This document shows, piece by piece, positions 45,290-54,621 of a DNA stretch of 64,000 nt (position 1 is its first letter; every line of letters starts with the position of its first letter). This stretch comes from Erythrobacteraceae bacterium E2-1 Yellow Sea (GTDB lineage: Bacteria; Pseudomonadota; Alphaproteobacteria; Sphingomonadales; Sphingomonadaceae). The notes under the pieces were generated by a model. The model saw nothing but the letters and a program-made list of their open reading frames with translations, made no database searches and was not told where the DNA came from. Location: assembly GCA_014983025.1 (NCBI GenBank), contig JADCLP010000009.1, positions 1 through 64,000 of the forward strand. Reading direction: 5' to 3'. A program made the translations under genes and the position numbers.

Positions 45290-45450
45290 GCTCTTATGAA
45301 ACCCTGCGCCATTTTGCAGACAGCTATGGCCTGGCTATCATGGTGGTGACTTTCGTCACGCTGTGCGCCTGGCCGTTCCGCCCCGGAGCGCGGAAACATA
45401 ACCGCGCCGCAGCCAATTCGATTTTCGAAGGACAAGACGATGGCGAATGA
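45286..45450 (+). CDS. ccoQ: cbb3 oxidase assembly/stability subunit CcoQ
   Basis: 54 residues, beginning [16 protein letters not shown], with a single membrane helix (about 16-34) and a short basic tail. CcoQ stabilises the oxidase complex. It starts inside the ccoO stop (ATGA) and overlaps ccoP by 11 bases. Confidence 0.9.
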   Translation: MSSYETLRHFADSYGLAIMVVTFVTLCAWPFRPGARKHNRAAANSIFEGQDDGE

Positions 45451-46366
45451 TCCATCCAGCAAGAACCGGATCGATGAAGCGACCGGCACCGAATTCGTCG
45501 GCCATGAATGGGACGGAATCGAGGAACTGAACACGCCGCTGCCGCGTTGGTGGCTGTGGACCTTCTATATCTGCATCGCCTGGGCGCTCGCCTATACAGT
45601 GGCCTATCCCGCCTGGCCGATGATCAGCCAGGCGACAGAAGGCATGATGGGCTGGACCAGCCGCGGCCAGTTGGCCAATGAGATGGAGGATGCCGATCTG
45701 GCGCGCAAGGAAGTGCGCGATCAGCTTGCCGCAACCGATATTTCCAATCTGCAGGGCAATCCTGATCTGATGCAGAAAGCGGTGGCCGGTGGCCGTGCAG
45801 CCTTTCTGGTCAATTGCGTCCAATGCCATGGGTCGGGCGCAGCGGGCAGCCCCGGCTACCCCAACCTCAATGATGATGACTGGCTGTGGGGCGGCGATCT
45901 TGCCACCATTGAAACCACGCTGAAACATGGCATCCGTCAGCCAGGCGATGATATGACGCGCTTCAGCGCCATGCCTGCCTTTGCCGGTATGTTCGATACA
46001 GCCCAGCTGGATGCTCTGACTGAACATGTACTGTCATTAAGCGGCAAGGGACAAACCAGCCCTGCCGGTGCACAGGCCTATGCCGATAATTGCGCCATCT
46101 GCCATGGTCCCGCCGGGGAAGGTGACCGTATGCAGGGTGCGCCGCGCCTGAATGACGCCATCTGGCTGCGCGGCAGCACAAAGGCCGATATTCAGCAGCA
46201 GATCCTGCAGCCACGCATGGGCGTTATGCCTTCATGGAGCGGCAGGCTTGATCCGGCGACGATCAAGATGCTGGCAGCATATGTCCATTCACTCGGGGGA
46301 GGGGAAGACTTTGCGGAGGCACAGGTGGAAGCGCCTGTGACACCAGTCGATGAACAAGCCGAGTAA
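45440..46366 (+). CDS. ccoP: cbb3 oxidase subunit III (CcoP), dihaem cytochrome c
   Basis: 308 residues. One membrane helix (about 38-60) and two haem c motifs, CVQCHG (about 127-132) and CAICHG (about 219-224). Electron entry subunit from the periplasmic cytochromes. It overlaps ccoQ and ccoG; the shared 17 bases with ccoG suggest coupled translation. Confidence 0.97.
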   Translation: MANDPSSKNRIDEATGTEFVGHEWDGIEELNTPLPRWWLWTFYICIAWALAYTVAYPAWPMISQATEGMMGWTSRGQLANEMEDADLARKEVRDQLAATDISNLQGNPDLMQKAVAGGRAAFLVNCVQCHGSGAAGSPGYPNLNDDDWLWGGDLATIETTLKHGIRQPGDDMTRFSAMPAFAGMFDTAQLDALTEHVLSLSGKGQTSPAGAQAYADNCAICHGPAGEGDRMQGAPRLNDAIWLRGSTKADIQQQILQPRMGVMPSWSGRLDPATIKMLAAYVHSLGGGEDFAEAQVEAPVTPVDEQAE

Positions 46367-47807
46367 ACTGCCTGCAGGGCACGTTCCGGAAAAGCTCTAC
46401 GAAGCCCGGAAAGCTGTCCATAACAAGCGGATCGACGGCCCGTTTCGGCGGTTCAAATGGTTCGTGATGGTCGTCACTCTGGCGATTTATTACGGCACGC
46501 CGTGGATCCGCTGGGACCGGGGGCCATATTCGCCAGATCAGGCCGTTCTGATCGATCTGGCGGGCCGTCGCTTCTACATGTTCAATATCGAAATCTGGCC
46601 GCATGAATTCTATTTCGTGGCCGGGCTGCTGATCATGGCAGGTATAGGCCTGTTCCTGATCACCAGTGTGGTGGGCCGCGCCTGGTGCGGTTATGCCTGC
46701 CCGCAGACAGTATGGACTGATCTGTTCCAGCATGTCGACCGTTTCATTGACGGTGATCGCAATGCCCGCATGCGGCTGGATGCTGCCCCCTGGGGACCAC
46801 AAAAAATCGCCAGGCGTGGTTTCAAATGGCTGATCTATCTCACCATCGCCTTCTGGACCGGTGGTGCATGGATCATGTATTTTGCCGATGCCCCCACATT
46901 GGTACGCGAATTCTGGGCAGGTGATGCCGCGCCTGTCGCCTACGCCACGGTGGCGGTACTGACGCTGACCACCTTTGCCATGGGCGGTTTCATGCGTGAA
47001 CAGGTGTGCATCTATATGTGCCCCTGGCCCCGCATCCAGAGCGCCATGCTGGATGAAAAGAGCCTGCTGGTCACATACAAGGATTGGCGCGGCGAACCGC
47101 GTGGCAGCATCAAGAAGGCGGAAAAGAACCCCGGCGAATATGGCGACTGTATCGATTGCATGCAGTGCGTGGCAGTCTGCCCCACGGGGATCGACATCCG
47201 CGAGGGACCGCAAATCGGCTGCATCACCTGCGCATTGTGCATCGATGCCTGTGACCGGGTGATGAAAGACATCGGCCGCCCGCGCGGATTGATCGATTAC
47301 GCCACGCTGGAAGATTGCGAGCGTGAGGCTGCTGGTGAGCAGCCGCGCCCCGCATGGCATGTGCTCAAACACCCACGCACTATCGCCTATTTCCTGATCT
47401 GGGGTTCGTTGGGCATTGCATTGCTGTTCCTGCTGGGAACGCGCGATCATACCAGCCTGACAGTTTCGCCCGATCGCAACCCGCCCTATATGTTGATGAG
47501 CGATGGTTCGATCCGCAATTCCTACACGCTGAAACTGCGTAACATGGTGGGTCGCCCGCGCGATATGGAGGTATCGCTGGAGGGGCTGCCAGGTGCAGTC
47601 TTCTGGACCGACACGATCAGCAGCGATCAGGCTGCCCGCACGCAGACCTTCACCGTCAAAGCTGACGAAACGCAGGTTATCCGCGCCTATGTCATGGCGC
47701 CTGACGGCACGGCCCAGCAGGAATTTTCCTTCAAGGTGACCACGCTGGACGATCCGCCGGAAAGCGATGATAATGAAACACGCTTCACTTCACCGATAGG
47801 CGAATAA
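46350..47807 (+). CDS. ccoG: Cytochrome c oxidase accessory protein CcoG (FixG-like)
   Basis: 485 residues. Five or so membrane segments and cysteine-rich ferredoxin-like parts: WCGYACPQTVW (about 112-122), CIDCMQCVAVCPTGID (about 267-282) and CITCALCIDACD (about 291-302). CcoG reduces Cu(II) for the oxidase copper supply. The C-terminal periplasmic Ig-like domain is present. Overlaps ccoP and abuts fixH. Confidence 0.95.
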   Translation: MNKPSKLPAGHVPEKLYEARKAVHNKRIDGPFRRFKWFVMVVTLAIYYGTPWIRWDRGPYSPDQAVLIDLAGRRFYMFNIEIWPHEFYFVAGLLIMAGIGLFLITSVVGRAWCGYACPQTVWTDLFQHVDRFIDGDRNARMRLDAAPWGPQKIARRGFKWLIYLTIAFWTGGAWIMYFADAPTLVREFWAGDAAPVAYATVAVLTLTTFAMGGFMREQVCIYMCPWPRIQSAMLDEKSLLVTYKDWRGEPRGSIKKAEKNPGEYGDCIDCMQCVAVCPTGIDIREGPQIGCITCALCIDACDRVMKDIGRPRGLIDYATLEDCEREAAGEQPRPAWHVLKHPRTIAYFLIWGSLGIALLFLLGTRDHTSLTVSPDRNPPYMLMSDGSIRNSYTLKLRNMVGRPRDMEVSLEGLPGAVFWTDTISSDQAARTQTFTVKADETQVIRAYVMAPDGTAQQEFSFKVTTLDDPPESDDNETRFTSPIGE

Positions 47808-48253
47808 TGACCAAACGTTTCACAGGCTGGCATTTTACCGCGATCATGGTGGGCGGCTTCAGTATTGTCGTGGCCGTCAATTTGTTCATGGCCAGCATGG
47901 CGGTGGGAAGTTTCGGCGGTGTGGTGGTCGAAAATTCCTATGTCGCCAGCCAGAATTACAACAAATGGCTGGCAGAAGCGCGGGCGGAAGACCAGCTGGG
48001 CTGGACCGCAACGGTCACGCGCAATGGTGATGGCCAGCTGGAAATTACCACTGGCGGCACCCCTGTAGATACGCAGGCGCAGGTGGAATTGCGCCACCCG
48101 CTGGGCAAGAAAGAAGTACTTAACTGGCAGCTTGTCCCGCAGGGTGACGGGCGTTTTGTCAGTGCCGATCGCCTGCCCGAAGGGCGCTGGCTGGTGCGGT
48201 TGACACTGGCTTCAGGCGATCAGCAGCGCAAGTTTGAACGGCCATTGGGATGA
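47807..48253 (+). CDS. ccoH: FixH/CcoH family protein
   Basis: 148 residues: one N-terminal membrane helix (about 8-30) and a periplasmic beta-rich domain with YNKWLAEARAEDQLGW. It is needed for assembly of cbb3 oxidase, interacting with the subunits and CcoI. One-base overlap with ccoG, 4-base overlap with ccoI. Confidence 0.9.
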   Translation: MTKRFTGWHFTAIMVGGFSIVVAVNLFMASMAVGSFGGVVVENSYVASQNYNKWLAEARAEDQLGWTATVTRNGDGQLEITTGGTPVDTQAQVELRHPLGKKEVLNWQLVPQGDGRFVSADRLPEGRWLVRLTLASGDQQRKFERPLG

Positions 48254-50373
48254 ACGCGCTGGCTGACATAGCCAGTGCCGAAACGGGCGAACTGGTCGAC
48301 AGCCGCTTTACCGTGCCCGGCATGCGCTGCGCCGGGTGCATCGCCAAGATTGAACGTGGACTGGGAGAGCTGGAGGGGGTTGAGGCCGCCCGCGTCAATT
48401 TCTCTGCCAAGCGCGTGGCTGTGCGCCATACACGTGCGCTGGATGATGATGATCTGACAGAGGCGCTGCGCCATCTTGGCTTTGAAGCGCAGGCCGTAGC
48501 CGCCAATCCGCTGGCGCAAGATGACAAGGAAACACGCGGGCTGCTGCGAGCCCTTGCCGTTGCAGGCTTTGGCATGATGAATATCATGCTGCTTTCGGTC
48601 AGCGTATGGTCGGGCGCAGGCGGCGTGACGCGGGAAATGTTCCACTGGCTATCGGCAATGATCGCCCTGCCTGTGGTGATCTATTCAGGCCGCCCCTTCT
48701 TTTCCTCTGCCGCCATGGCCTTGCGTTATCGCCGCACCAATATGGATGTGCCGATCTCTATCGGTGTGCTGCTGGCCACGGGCCTGTCGCTCTATGAAAC
48801 GCTGACCGGTGGTGAACACGCCTATTTCGATGGTGCGGTGATGCTGCTGTTCTTCCTGCTGGCGGGGCGTGCGCTCGATTCCACCATGCGCAACCGCACC
48901 CGCGCAGGGATTGGTGCGCTGCTCAGCAAGATGGGCCGCAATGCCAGCGTAATCCAGGTCGATGGATCGACCCAGCGCTTCGCAGCCGAAGATCTGGAGC
49001 CGGGCATGGTCATGCTGGTCGCTGCGGGCGAGGCATTGGCCGCAGATGGTGTGGTGGAACAGGGCCAGGGCGCAATCGACAACGCCATGTTGACGGGCGA
49101 AAGCACGCCAGAAGCAGTGAGCATTGGCTCTACCGTCCATGCAGGTGCGCTCAATCTGACAGAAGTGCTTCAGGTGCGCATTACCGCCGTCGCTGGGGAT
49201 ACAGCGATTGCTGAAATCGCGCGGCTGATGGATGAAGCGGGCCAATCGCGCAGCAAATATGTCCGCATCGCAGACCGCGCAGCACGGCTTTATGCACCCG
49301 CCGTCCATTCACTGGCGGCCCTCGCCTTTATCGGCTGGATGATCGCGGGCGCAGGTTGGTACCAATCGCTGGTCATCGCCATTGCCGTGCTGATCATCAC
49401 CTGCCCTTGTGCCATGGGGCTGGCCGTTCCTGCCGCACAAGTTGTTGCCTCTGGCGCGCTGATCAAACGCGGATTGCTGGTCAAGGATGGCAGCGCATTG
49501 GAACGATTGGCCGAAGTGGATCTGGCCTTGTTCGACAAGACCGGCACGCTGACATTGGGCACGCCGCGCCCCGATATTTCCGCGCTGGATGGCGAAGCAC
49601 GCAGCGTTGCCCTCGCCCTCTCCCAGAACAGCCGCCATCCCTTGAGCAAGGGGCTGGCGGATGGCCTGCGCGCCGCCAGCGTCACACCCGCCGATGTCAG
49701 CCAGATCAGCGAAGCATCAGGTCACGGCGTTACTGGCCAATGGCAAGGGCAAGAAGTCGCTCTGGAGCGCCCCGAAGGTGGCGGCAACCAGATCGCCACT
49801 CGCCTGAGGATCGGGCAGCAGGGCTGGACGCTGACCTTCACGGATTCACTGCGCCCTGATGCCGCAGAAGCCATCACCTTGCTGCGTGGCCTGGGCATTG
49901 AACCCAGTGTAATTTCGGGAGACAGAGAAGCGGCAGTTGCGGCAGTTGCTGGCGAGCTGGGTATCGCTGCGATCGGCAATGCCAAGCCACAGGACAAGCT
50001 CGCCCTGCTCGAAAAATTGAAGGTGGAAGGGCACAAGCCATTGATGGTGGGTGATGGGTTGAATGATGGCCCGGCGCTTGCCGCTGCCCATGCTTCCATC
50101 GCACCAGGCACGGCCAGCGATGTCAGCCAGCAGGCGGCCGATGCTGTCTTTATTGGTGAACGACTGATGCCGGTGGCGCTGGCCATTCGTGTCGCGCGGC
50201 GGACCATGCAGATCGTGCGCCAGAATATTGGCTTTGCCGTGATCTATAATGTTTTTGCTGTGCCACTGGCGCTGGCAGGCCTGGTCACACCCCTGATCGC
50301 CGCCATTGCCATGTCGATGAGCTCGCTTGTGGTAGTGGGCAATTCACTGCGCCTGGCAAGGGCAGCCAAATGA
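48250..50373 (+). CDS. ccoI: Copper-transporting P-type ATPase CcoI
   Basis: 707 residues. N-terminal metal-binding domain (MRCAGC, about 25-30), membrane metal site CPCAMG (about 385-390), phosphorylation motif DKTGTL (about 429-434), SRHPLS and GDGLNDGPAL. It exports Cu(I) to the periplasm for insertion into CcoN. Overlaps both neighbours by 4 bases. Confidence 0.95.
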   Translation: MNALADIASAETGELVDSRFTVPGMRCAGCIAKIERGLGELEGVEAARVNFSAKRVAVRHTRALDDDDLTEALRHLGFEAQAVAANPLAQDDKETRGLLRALAVAGFGMMNIMLLSVSVWSGAGGVTREMFHWLSAMIALPVVIYSGRPFFSSAAMALRYRRTNMDVPISIGVLLATGLSLYETLTGGEHAYFDGAVMLLFFLLAGRALDSTMRNRTRAGIGALLSKMGRNASVIQVDGSTQRFAAEDLEPGMVMLVAAGEALAADGVVEQGQGAIDNAMLTGESTPEAVSIGSTVHAGALNLTEVLQVRITAVAGDTAIAEIARLMDEAGQSRSKYVRIADRAARLYAPAVHSLAALAFIGWMIAGAGWYQSLVIAIAVLIITCPCAMGLAVPAAQVVASGALIKRGLLVKDGSALERLAEVDLALFDKTGTLTLGTPRPDISALDGEARSVALALSQNSRHPLSKGLADGLRAASVTPADVSQISEASGHGVTGQWQGQEVALERPEGGGNQIATRLRIGQQGWTLTFTDSLRPDAAEAITLLRGLGIEPSVISGDREAAVAAVAGELGIAAIGNAKPQDKLALLEKLKVEGHKPLMVGDGLNDGPALAAAHASIAPGTASDVSQQAADAVFIGERLMPVALAIRVARRTMQIVRQNIGFAVIYNVFAVPLALAGLVTPLIAAIAMSMSSLVVVGNSLRLARAAK

Positions 50374-50528
50374 CCCAGCTGACCTTCCTTATCCCCATTG
50401 CGCTGCTGATGGGCGCGGCGGGCCTCGCCGCCTTTTTCTGGGCCATGCGCGATGGCCAGTTTGAAGATCTCGATGGCGCGGCGAACCGCATCCTGATTGA
50501 TGAAGATGATGACGGGAATATGCCGTGA
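50370..50528 (+). CDS. ccoS: cbb3 oxidase maturation protein CcoS
   Basis: 52 residues: one membrane helix (about 6-26) and the family end MRDGQFEDLDGAANRIL. It is needed for cofactor insertion into the oxidase. Overlaps ccoI by ATGA and the next gene by GTGA. Confidence 0.95.
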   Translation: MTQLTFLIPIALLMGAAGLAAFFWAMRDGQFEDLDGAANRILIDEDDDGNMP

Positions 50529-50743
50529 GCAACCTCTCATTCGCCCTTGCCGCCCTGATCCCGGCCATGATGGGTCCGCTACCGCAGGCAGAAGGGGATG
50601 TGCTGGTGGTGGCCCTGTGCGGCGGTGGAGCAATTTCGATCCCCCTGAATGACGGCGATCAACAGCCTGCCCCTGCACCCTGCAACTTCAAGGCGTGCCA
50701 TGGCGGTGACAGCTGCCGCAAGAAATTTGATCGATCGCAATGA
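50525..50743 (+). CDS. Small exported Cys-containing protein, unknown
   Basis: 72 residues, GTG start overlapping the ccoS stop by 4 bases. The N-terminus looks like a signal peptide or anchor (LSFALAALIPAMMGPLPQ). The rest is short with four cysteines (C32, C53, C58, C63 approximately), ending CNFKACHGGDSCRKKF. The strict overlap with ccoS and the cysteines suggest a role with copper or redox in oxidase maturation, but I know of no assigned function. Confidence 0.65.
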   Translation: MSNLSFALAALIPAMMGPLPQAEGDVLVVALCGGGAISIPLNDGDQQPAPAPCNFKACHGGDSCRKKFDRSQ

Positions 50744-50774
50744 AGTGCTATACCACATGAGGCATTGAGCCTGC

Positions 50775-52088
50775 ATGTGGCCATATCATCCCGATCTCCT
50801 CGCAACGCCGGTTCCGCGTTACACCAGCTATCCAACAGCGGCTGAATTCGGTGATATCGGTGCCTCCGATTATCGCGAGGCATTGAGTACTGTCGAAGGC
50901 GATGTCTCGCTCTATGTCCACATCCCCTTTTGCGAAAAGATCTGTTTCTACTGCGGCTGCAATACCGGCCATTCCGGGCGGCGGCACAGGCTGGAATCCT
51001 ATCTTTCCGCATTGGATGCAGAGATCAAACAGGTCGCCGATTTATTGCCGCAAAGCACGAAGATACGCCGCGTTGCCTTTGGTGGGGGCAGCCCCAATGC
51101 AATAACCCCTGTCGACTTCGTCCGGCTGGTCGAAAACCTGACCGTCCATTTCAACCTGGCCGATCCGGTATTCTCTATCGAGCTGGACCCACGCACCATG
51201 ACGCGTGACTGGTCCACCGTGATCGGTTCCGTCGGTATCACACGCGCCAGCATGGGGGTGCAGACCTTTGCCCCGCATTGCCAGGAAGCGATTGGGAGGG
51301 TTCAGGAAGAAGAGCTGATCCTGCGCACGGTTGACTGGCTGCGCGATGCGGGCGTCAGATCACTCAATTTTGACCTGATGTATGGCCTGCCGGGCCAGAC
51401 ACGCGATGATCTGCTCGACAGTCTGCAACGCACCCGCATTTTGTGTGCGGACCGTGTGGCGCTGTTTGGCTATGCCCATGTGCCCCACATGGTCCCGCGC
51501 CAGCGCGTGATCAATGCCAGCAATCTGCCGGATCAGGAAACCCGCTTTGCCATGGCAGAACTGGGCTATGTCTATTTGTGCACCCACGGCTATGCGCCGG
51601 TGGGATTTGATCACTTCGCATTGGCAGGCAGTGACCCGCTGGCACGCGCTGCAACAGCAGGGAAACTGCACCGCAATTTTCAGGGCTTTACCGATGATGA
51701 TGCGCCCAATCTGATCGGGCTGGGCAGTTCGGCCATCAGCAGCTTCCCAACGCTGCTGGCCCAGAATGAGAAGAATAGCGGGCGCTACCGCATGATGGCA
51801 TCGCAAGGCATGCTGCCGGTGACACGCGGCATCCGCCGCAGTGCCGATGACCAGTTGCGCGGGTCAATCATCGAACAATTGCTGTGCCAGGGCCGGGCGC
51901 GTCTGCCCGCAGCAATACTGGCCGAAGTGAAGGGTAAACTTGCCCCATTTATGGAACGGGATTTGGCCATGGTGGAAGGCGATGAACTGATCATCCCCCC
52001 ACGCGGCCTGCCCTATGCCCGCAGCATAGCGGCCCAATTTGACCCATATCGCCAGCAAAGCGCCACTCGTTTCAGCTCTGCAGTCTGA
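50775..52088 (+). CDS. hemN: Oxygen-independent coproporphyrinogen III oxidase
   Basis: 437 residues, a radical SAM enzyme. The cluster motif CEKICFYCGC (about 54-63) and the following GGGSPNA and LDPRTMT stretches are typical of true HemN. It makes protoporphyrinogen IX without oxygen, suited to the low-oxygen programme. It has no exact FNR box of its own in the 31 bp upstream, so it may be read from the cco transcript. Confidence 0.95.
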   Translation: MWPYHPDLLATPVPRYTSYPTAAEFGDIGASDYREALSTVEGDVSLYVHIPFCEKICFYCGCNTGHSGRRHRLESYLSALDAEIKQVADLLPQSTKIRRVAFGGGSPNAITPVDFVRLVENLTVHFNLADPVFSIELDPRTMTRDWSTVIGSVGITRASMGVQTFAPHCQEAIGRVQEEELILRTVDWLRDAGVRSLNFDLMYGLPGQTRDDLLDSLQRTRILCADRVALFGYAHVPHMVPRQRVINASNLPDQETRFAMAELGYVYLCTHGYAPVGFDHFALAGSDPLARAATAGKLHRNFQGFTDDDAPNLIGLGSSAISSFPTLLAQNEKNSGRYRMMASQGMLPVTRGIRRSADDQLRGSIIEQLLCQGRARLPAAILAEVKGKLAPFMERDLAMVEGDELIIPPRGLPYARSIAAQFDPYRQQSATRFSSAV

Positions 52089-52187
52089 TCAGCCCAGCCT
52101 TACCCTCTCCGTCAAAGGTACAATTGGCTGCTTCGCCTTTGAGGCGCAAGGTTCCCCCAACATGAGTCTTGGCGTGAGGAGAACGCA

Positions 52188-53708
52188 ATGCTGGAACAGG
52201 CACTGAGTAAGTTCAGCGGTCAATCGCTGATCAAGGATAAATTCGACAATTTCATTGGCGGCAAATGGGTTGCCCCTGCAACCGGGCAATATTTTGACAA
52301 TATTTCGCCCGTCACCGGCAAACCTGTTTGCCAGGTGGCCCGTGGTACCGCGGCGGATATTGAACTGGCGCTGGATGCAGCGCATGCCGCTCGTGAAGCC
52401 TGGGGCAAAACCTCAACCACGGAACGCGCCAATATCCTCAATCGCATTGCGCAGCGCATGGAAGACAACCTCGACATGCTGGCGCTGGTTGAGACTATTG
52501 ATAACGGCAAGCCGATCCGCGAGACGACGGCAGCCGACATTCCACTGGGCATTGACCATTTCCGCTATTTCGCAGGCTGCCTGCGCGCGCAGGAAGGGTC
52601 CATTTCCGAAATCGATCATGACACTGTGGCCTATCACTTCCACGAACCGCTGGGCGTGGTTGGCCAGATCATCCCGTGGAACTTCCCGCTGCTGATGGCG
52701 GTGTGGAAGCTGGCCCCAGCGCTGGCTGCGGGCAACTGCATCGTGCTGAAGCCTGCTGAACAGACGCCGATGTCGATCATGGTCTTCATGGAACTGATTG
52801 CCGATCTGCTGCCCGCAGGCGTGCTCAACGTCGTCAACGGCTTCGGCGTGGAAGCGGGCAAGCCCTTGGCGCAGAACAAGCGCATCGCCAAGATTGCCTT
52901 CACCGGTGAAACCACCACTGGCCGGTTGATCATGCAATATGCATCGGAAAACCTGATCCCCTGCACACTGGAACTGGGCGGCAAAAGCCCGAACATCTTC
53001 TTTGCCGATGTCATGCGCGAAGATGATGATTACCTGGACAAGGCGCTGGAAGGTTTTGCCATGTTCGGCCTCAATTCGGGCGAGGTCTGCACCTGCCCCA
53101 GCCGCGCGCTGGTGCATGAATCGATCTATGACGCATTCATGGAAAAGGCGATTGCCCGCGTGAATGCCATGAAGCTGGGCAACCCGCTGGATATGTCCAC
53201 CATGGTCGGGGCGCAGGCATCGAACGACCAGCTGCAGAAAATCCTGTCCTATATCGATATCGGCAAGGATGAAGGCGCAAATGTGCTGGCCGGTGGTGGC
53301 CGTGCAGTGCATGAAGGCGAGCTGTCCGAAGGATATTACGTGCAGCCAACCGTGCTGGAAGGGCACAACAAGATGCGCGTTTTCCAGGAAGAAATCTTTG
53401 GCCCGGTTCTGGCCGTGACCAAGTTTTCAACCCCTGAAGAGGCGCTGTCCATCGCCAATGACACGCTATATGGCCTGGGTGCTGGCGTCTGGAGCCGCGA
53501 TGCCAACACATGCTATCGCTTTGGCCGCGCCATTCAGGCCGGTCGCGTCTGGACCAATTGCTATCACCTCTATCCGGCCCATGCCGCATTCGGTGGTTAC
53601 AAGCAGTCCGGCATCGGCCGCGAAAACCACAAGATGATGCTGGAACATTATCAGCAGACCAAGAATATGCTGGTCAGCTATTCGCCCAAGGCGCTCGGCT
53701 TCTTCTAA
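52188..53708 (+). CDS. Aldehyde dehydrogenase (NAD(P)+-dependent, acetaldehyde type)
   Basis: 506 residues. Catalytic cysteine in [11 protein letters not shown] (about 302-304), general-base glutamate in LELGGKSPN (about 263-271) and the NAD site [14 protein letters not shown]. Its close relatives are ExaC/AldB-type acetaldehyde dehydrogenases; oxidation of acetaldehyde to acetate is likely but not proven. The DUF779 gene downstream is a standard partner. Confidence 0.93.
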   Translation: MLEQALSKFSGQSLIKDKFDNFIGGKWVAPATGQYFDNISPVTGKPVCQVARGTAADIELALDAAHAAREAWGKTSTTERANILNRIAQRMEDNLDMLALVETIDNGKPIRETTAADIPLGIDHFRYFAGCLRAQEGSISEIDHDTVAYHFHEPLGVVGQIIPWNFPLLMAVWKLAPALAAGNCIVLKPAEQTPMSIMVFMELIADLLPAGVLNVVNGFGVEAGKPLAQNKRIAKIAFTGETTTGRLIMQYASENLIPCTLELGGKSPNIFFADVMREDDDYLDKALEGFAMFGLNSGEVCTCPSRALVHESIYDAFMEKAIARVNAMKLGNPLDMSTMVGAQASNDQLQKILSYIDIGKDEGANVLAGGGRAVHEGELSEGYYVQPTVLEGHNKMRVFQEEIFGPVLAVTKFSTPEEALSIANDTLYGLGAGVWSRDANTCYRFGRAIQAGRVWTNCYHLYPAHAAFGGYKQSGIGRENHKMMLEHYQQTKNMLVSYSPKALGFF

Positions 53709-53793
53709 TGCTCTCAGGAGGAGCGGGCATCGCCCACTTCCCTGCTGGCGGCGTGAAGGGTTCCTGGAGTCAGCTGGGAATTGGGTAACATGG

Positions 53794-53820
53794 GGGCAGG
53801 CGGGATTTTCCCGCCTGCCC
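53794..53820 (+). terminator. Strong hairpin between aldehyde dehydrogenase and DUF779
   Basis: GGGCAGGCGGG (53794-53804) pairs perfectly with CCCGCCTGCCC (53810-53820), loop of 5, but only TT follows. It may end part of the transcript or stabilise the 3' end of the first message. Confidence 0.6.
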
Positions 53821-53838
53821 TTAGCTGTTGGAGATAAC

Positions 53839-54384
53839 ATGAATATCAACAATCTGCCGCCACGCATTCTGGCCACGCCCGAAGCGGAACAATGGATCGC
53901 GAAACTGTCCGAAATCCACGGTCCATTGATGTTCCACCAGTCTGGCGGCTGCTGTGATGGCAGCGCGCCCATGTGTTTCCCACGCGGCGAATTTCGTGTC
54001 GGCGCACAGGATGTGCTGCTGGGCATACTTCCAGGTGAAACGCCTGTGTGGATTGGTGCGGCACAATTTGAATATTGGCGGCATACCCAGGTCACCATTG
54101 ATGTGGTGCAGGGGCGCGGTTCAGGCATGAGCCTGGAGGCACCCGAAGGTATCCGCTTCATTGTACGAAGCCGCGTGTTTACGGACGAGGAATCGGCCGC
54201 ATTGGAGGCGCATGGGGAACCACCGCGGGGCGACAGCTTTGATCATGGCCAAGCTTCCCAATGTTGCCAGATATGCGCCCCAAACGATTTCAGGCTATAT
54301 CCTGTCCATTTACGCCCGCCTCATCGCATGCGCACGTGTCACAGGAAATTGCACCTTGGGCTAAGCTGCTGCCCGGCCCGATGA
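53839..54384 (+). CDS. DUF779 protein, C-terminally extended
   Basis: 181 residues. Residues 1-130 are a clear DUF779 domain (GPLMFHQSGGCCDGSAPMC, IGAAQFEYWRHTQ, GIRFIVRSRVFTDEE). The family normally ends near PPRG at about 130. Here about 50 more residues follow (DSFDHGQASQCCQIC ... LSCCPAR), rich in Cys, His and Arg and unlike the domain, which looks like readthrough into non-coding sequence after loss of the stop. The domain pairs with aldehyde dehydrogenase in many bacteria. Function unknown. Confidence 0.82.
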   Translation: MNINNLPPRILATPEAEQWIAKLSEIHGPLMFHQSGGCCDGSAPMCFPRGEFRVGAQDVLLGILPGETPVWIGAAQFEYWRHTQVTIDVVQGRGSGMSLEAPEGIRFIVRSRVFTDEESAALEAHGEPPRGDSFDHGQASQCCQICAPNDFRLYPVHLRPPHRMRTCHRKLHLGLSCCPAR

Positions 54385-54415
54385 TATTTATTTCATATAA
54401 GAGCAAGGGACTGTT

Positions 54416-54503
54416 TGGTGCGGTCGAGAAGACTCGAACTTCCACGGGTTATTCACCCACAACGACCTCAACGTTGCGCGTCTACCAATTCCGCCACGAC
54501 CGC
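54416..54503 (-). tRNA. tRNA-Leu (anticodon GAG)
   Basis: On the minus strand GCGGTCG pairs with CGACCGC (acceptor). The D arm is TGGCGGAATTGGTAGACGC, anticodon stem CAACG/CGTTG with loop TTGAGGT (GAG), a long variable arm as in leucine tRNAs (TGGGTGAATAACCC), the T loop TTCGAGT, and an encoded CCA (54416-54418). Confidence 0.97.
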
Positions 54504-54621
54504 ACACAGTCTTTCATCTCAGGGAAGGAAATCCCGCCCCTGCGCGAACAGGTGCGGCCCCCTAGCAACAGCATGATCGCTCCGCAAGCATTTTGCCGCC
54601 TGCGCCTGCGCCAATTTGCGA

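Noticed and set aside
46263..47450. A 395-codon frame opposite ccoG
   Set aside because: Antisense of a well-conserved Fe-S protein with no independent support.
52413..53366. A 317-codon frame opposite the aldehyde dehydrogenase
   Set aside because: Antisense of a certain gene, no ribosome site and no recognisable domain.
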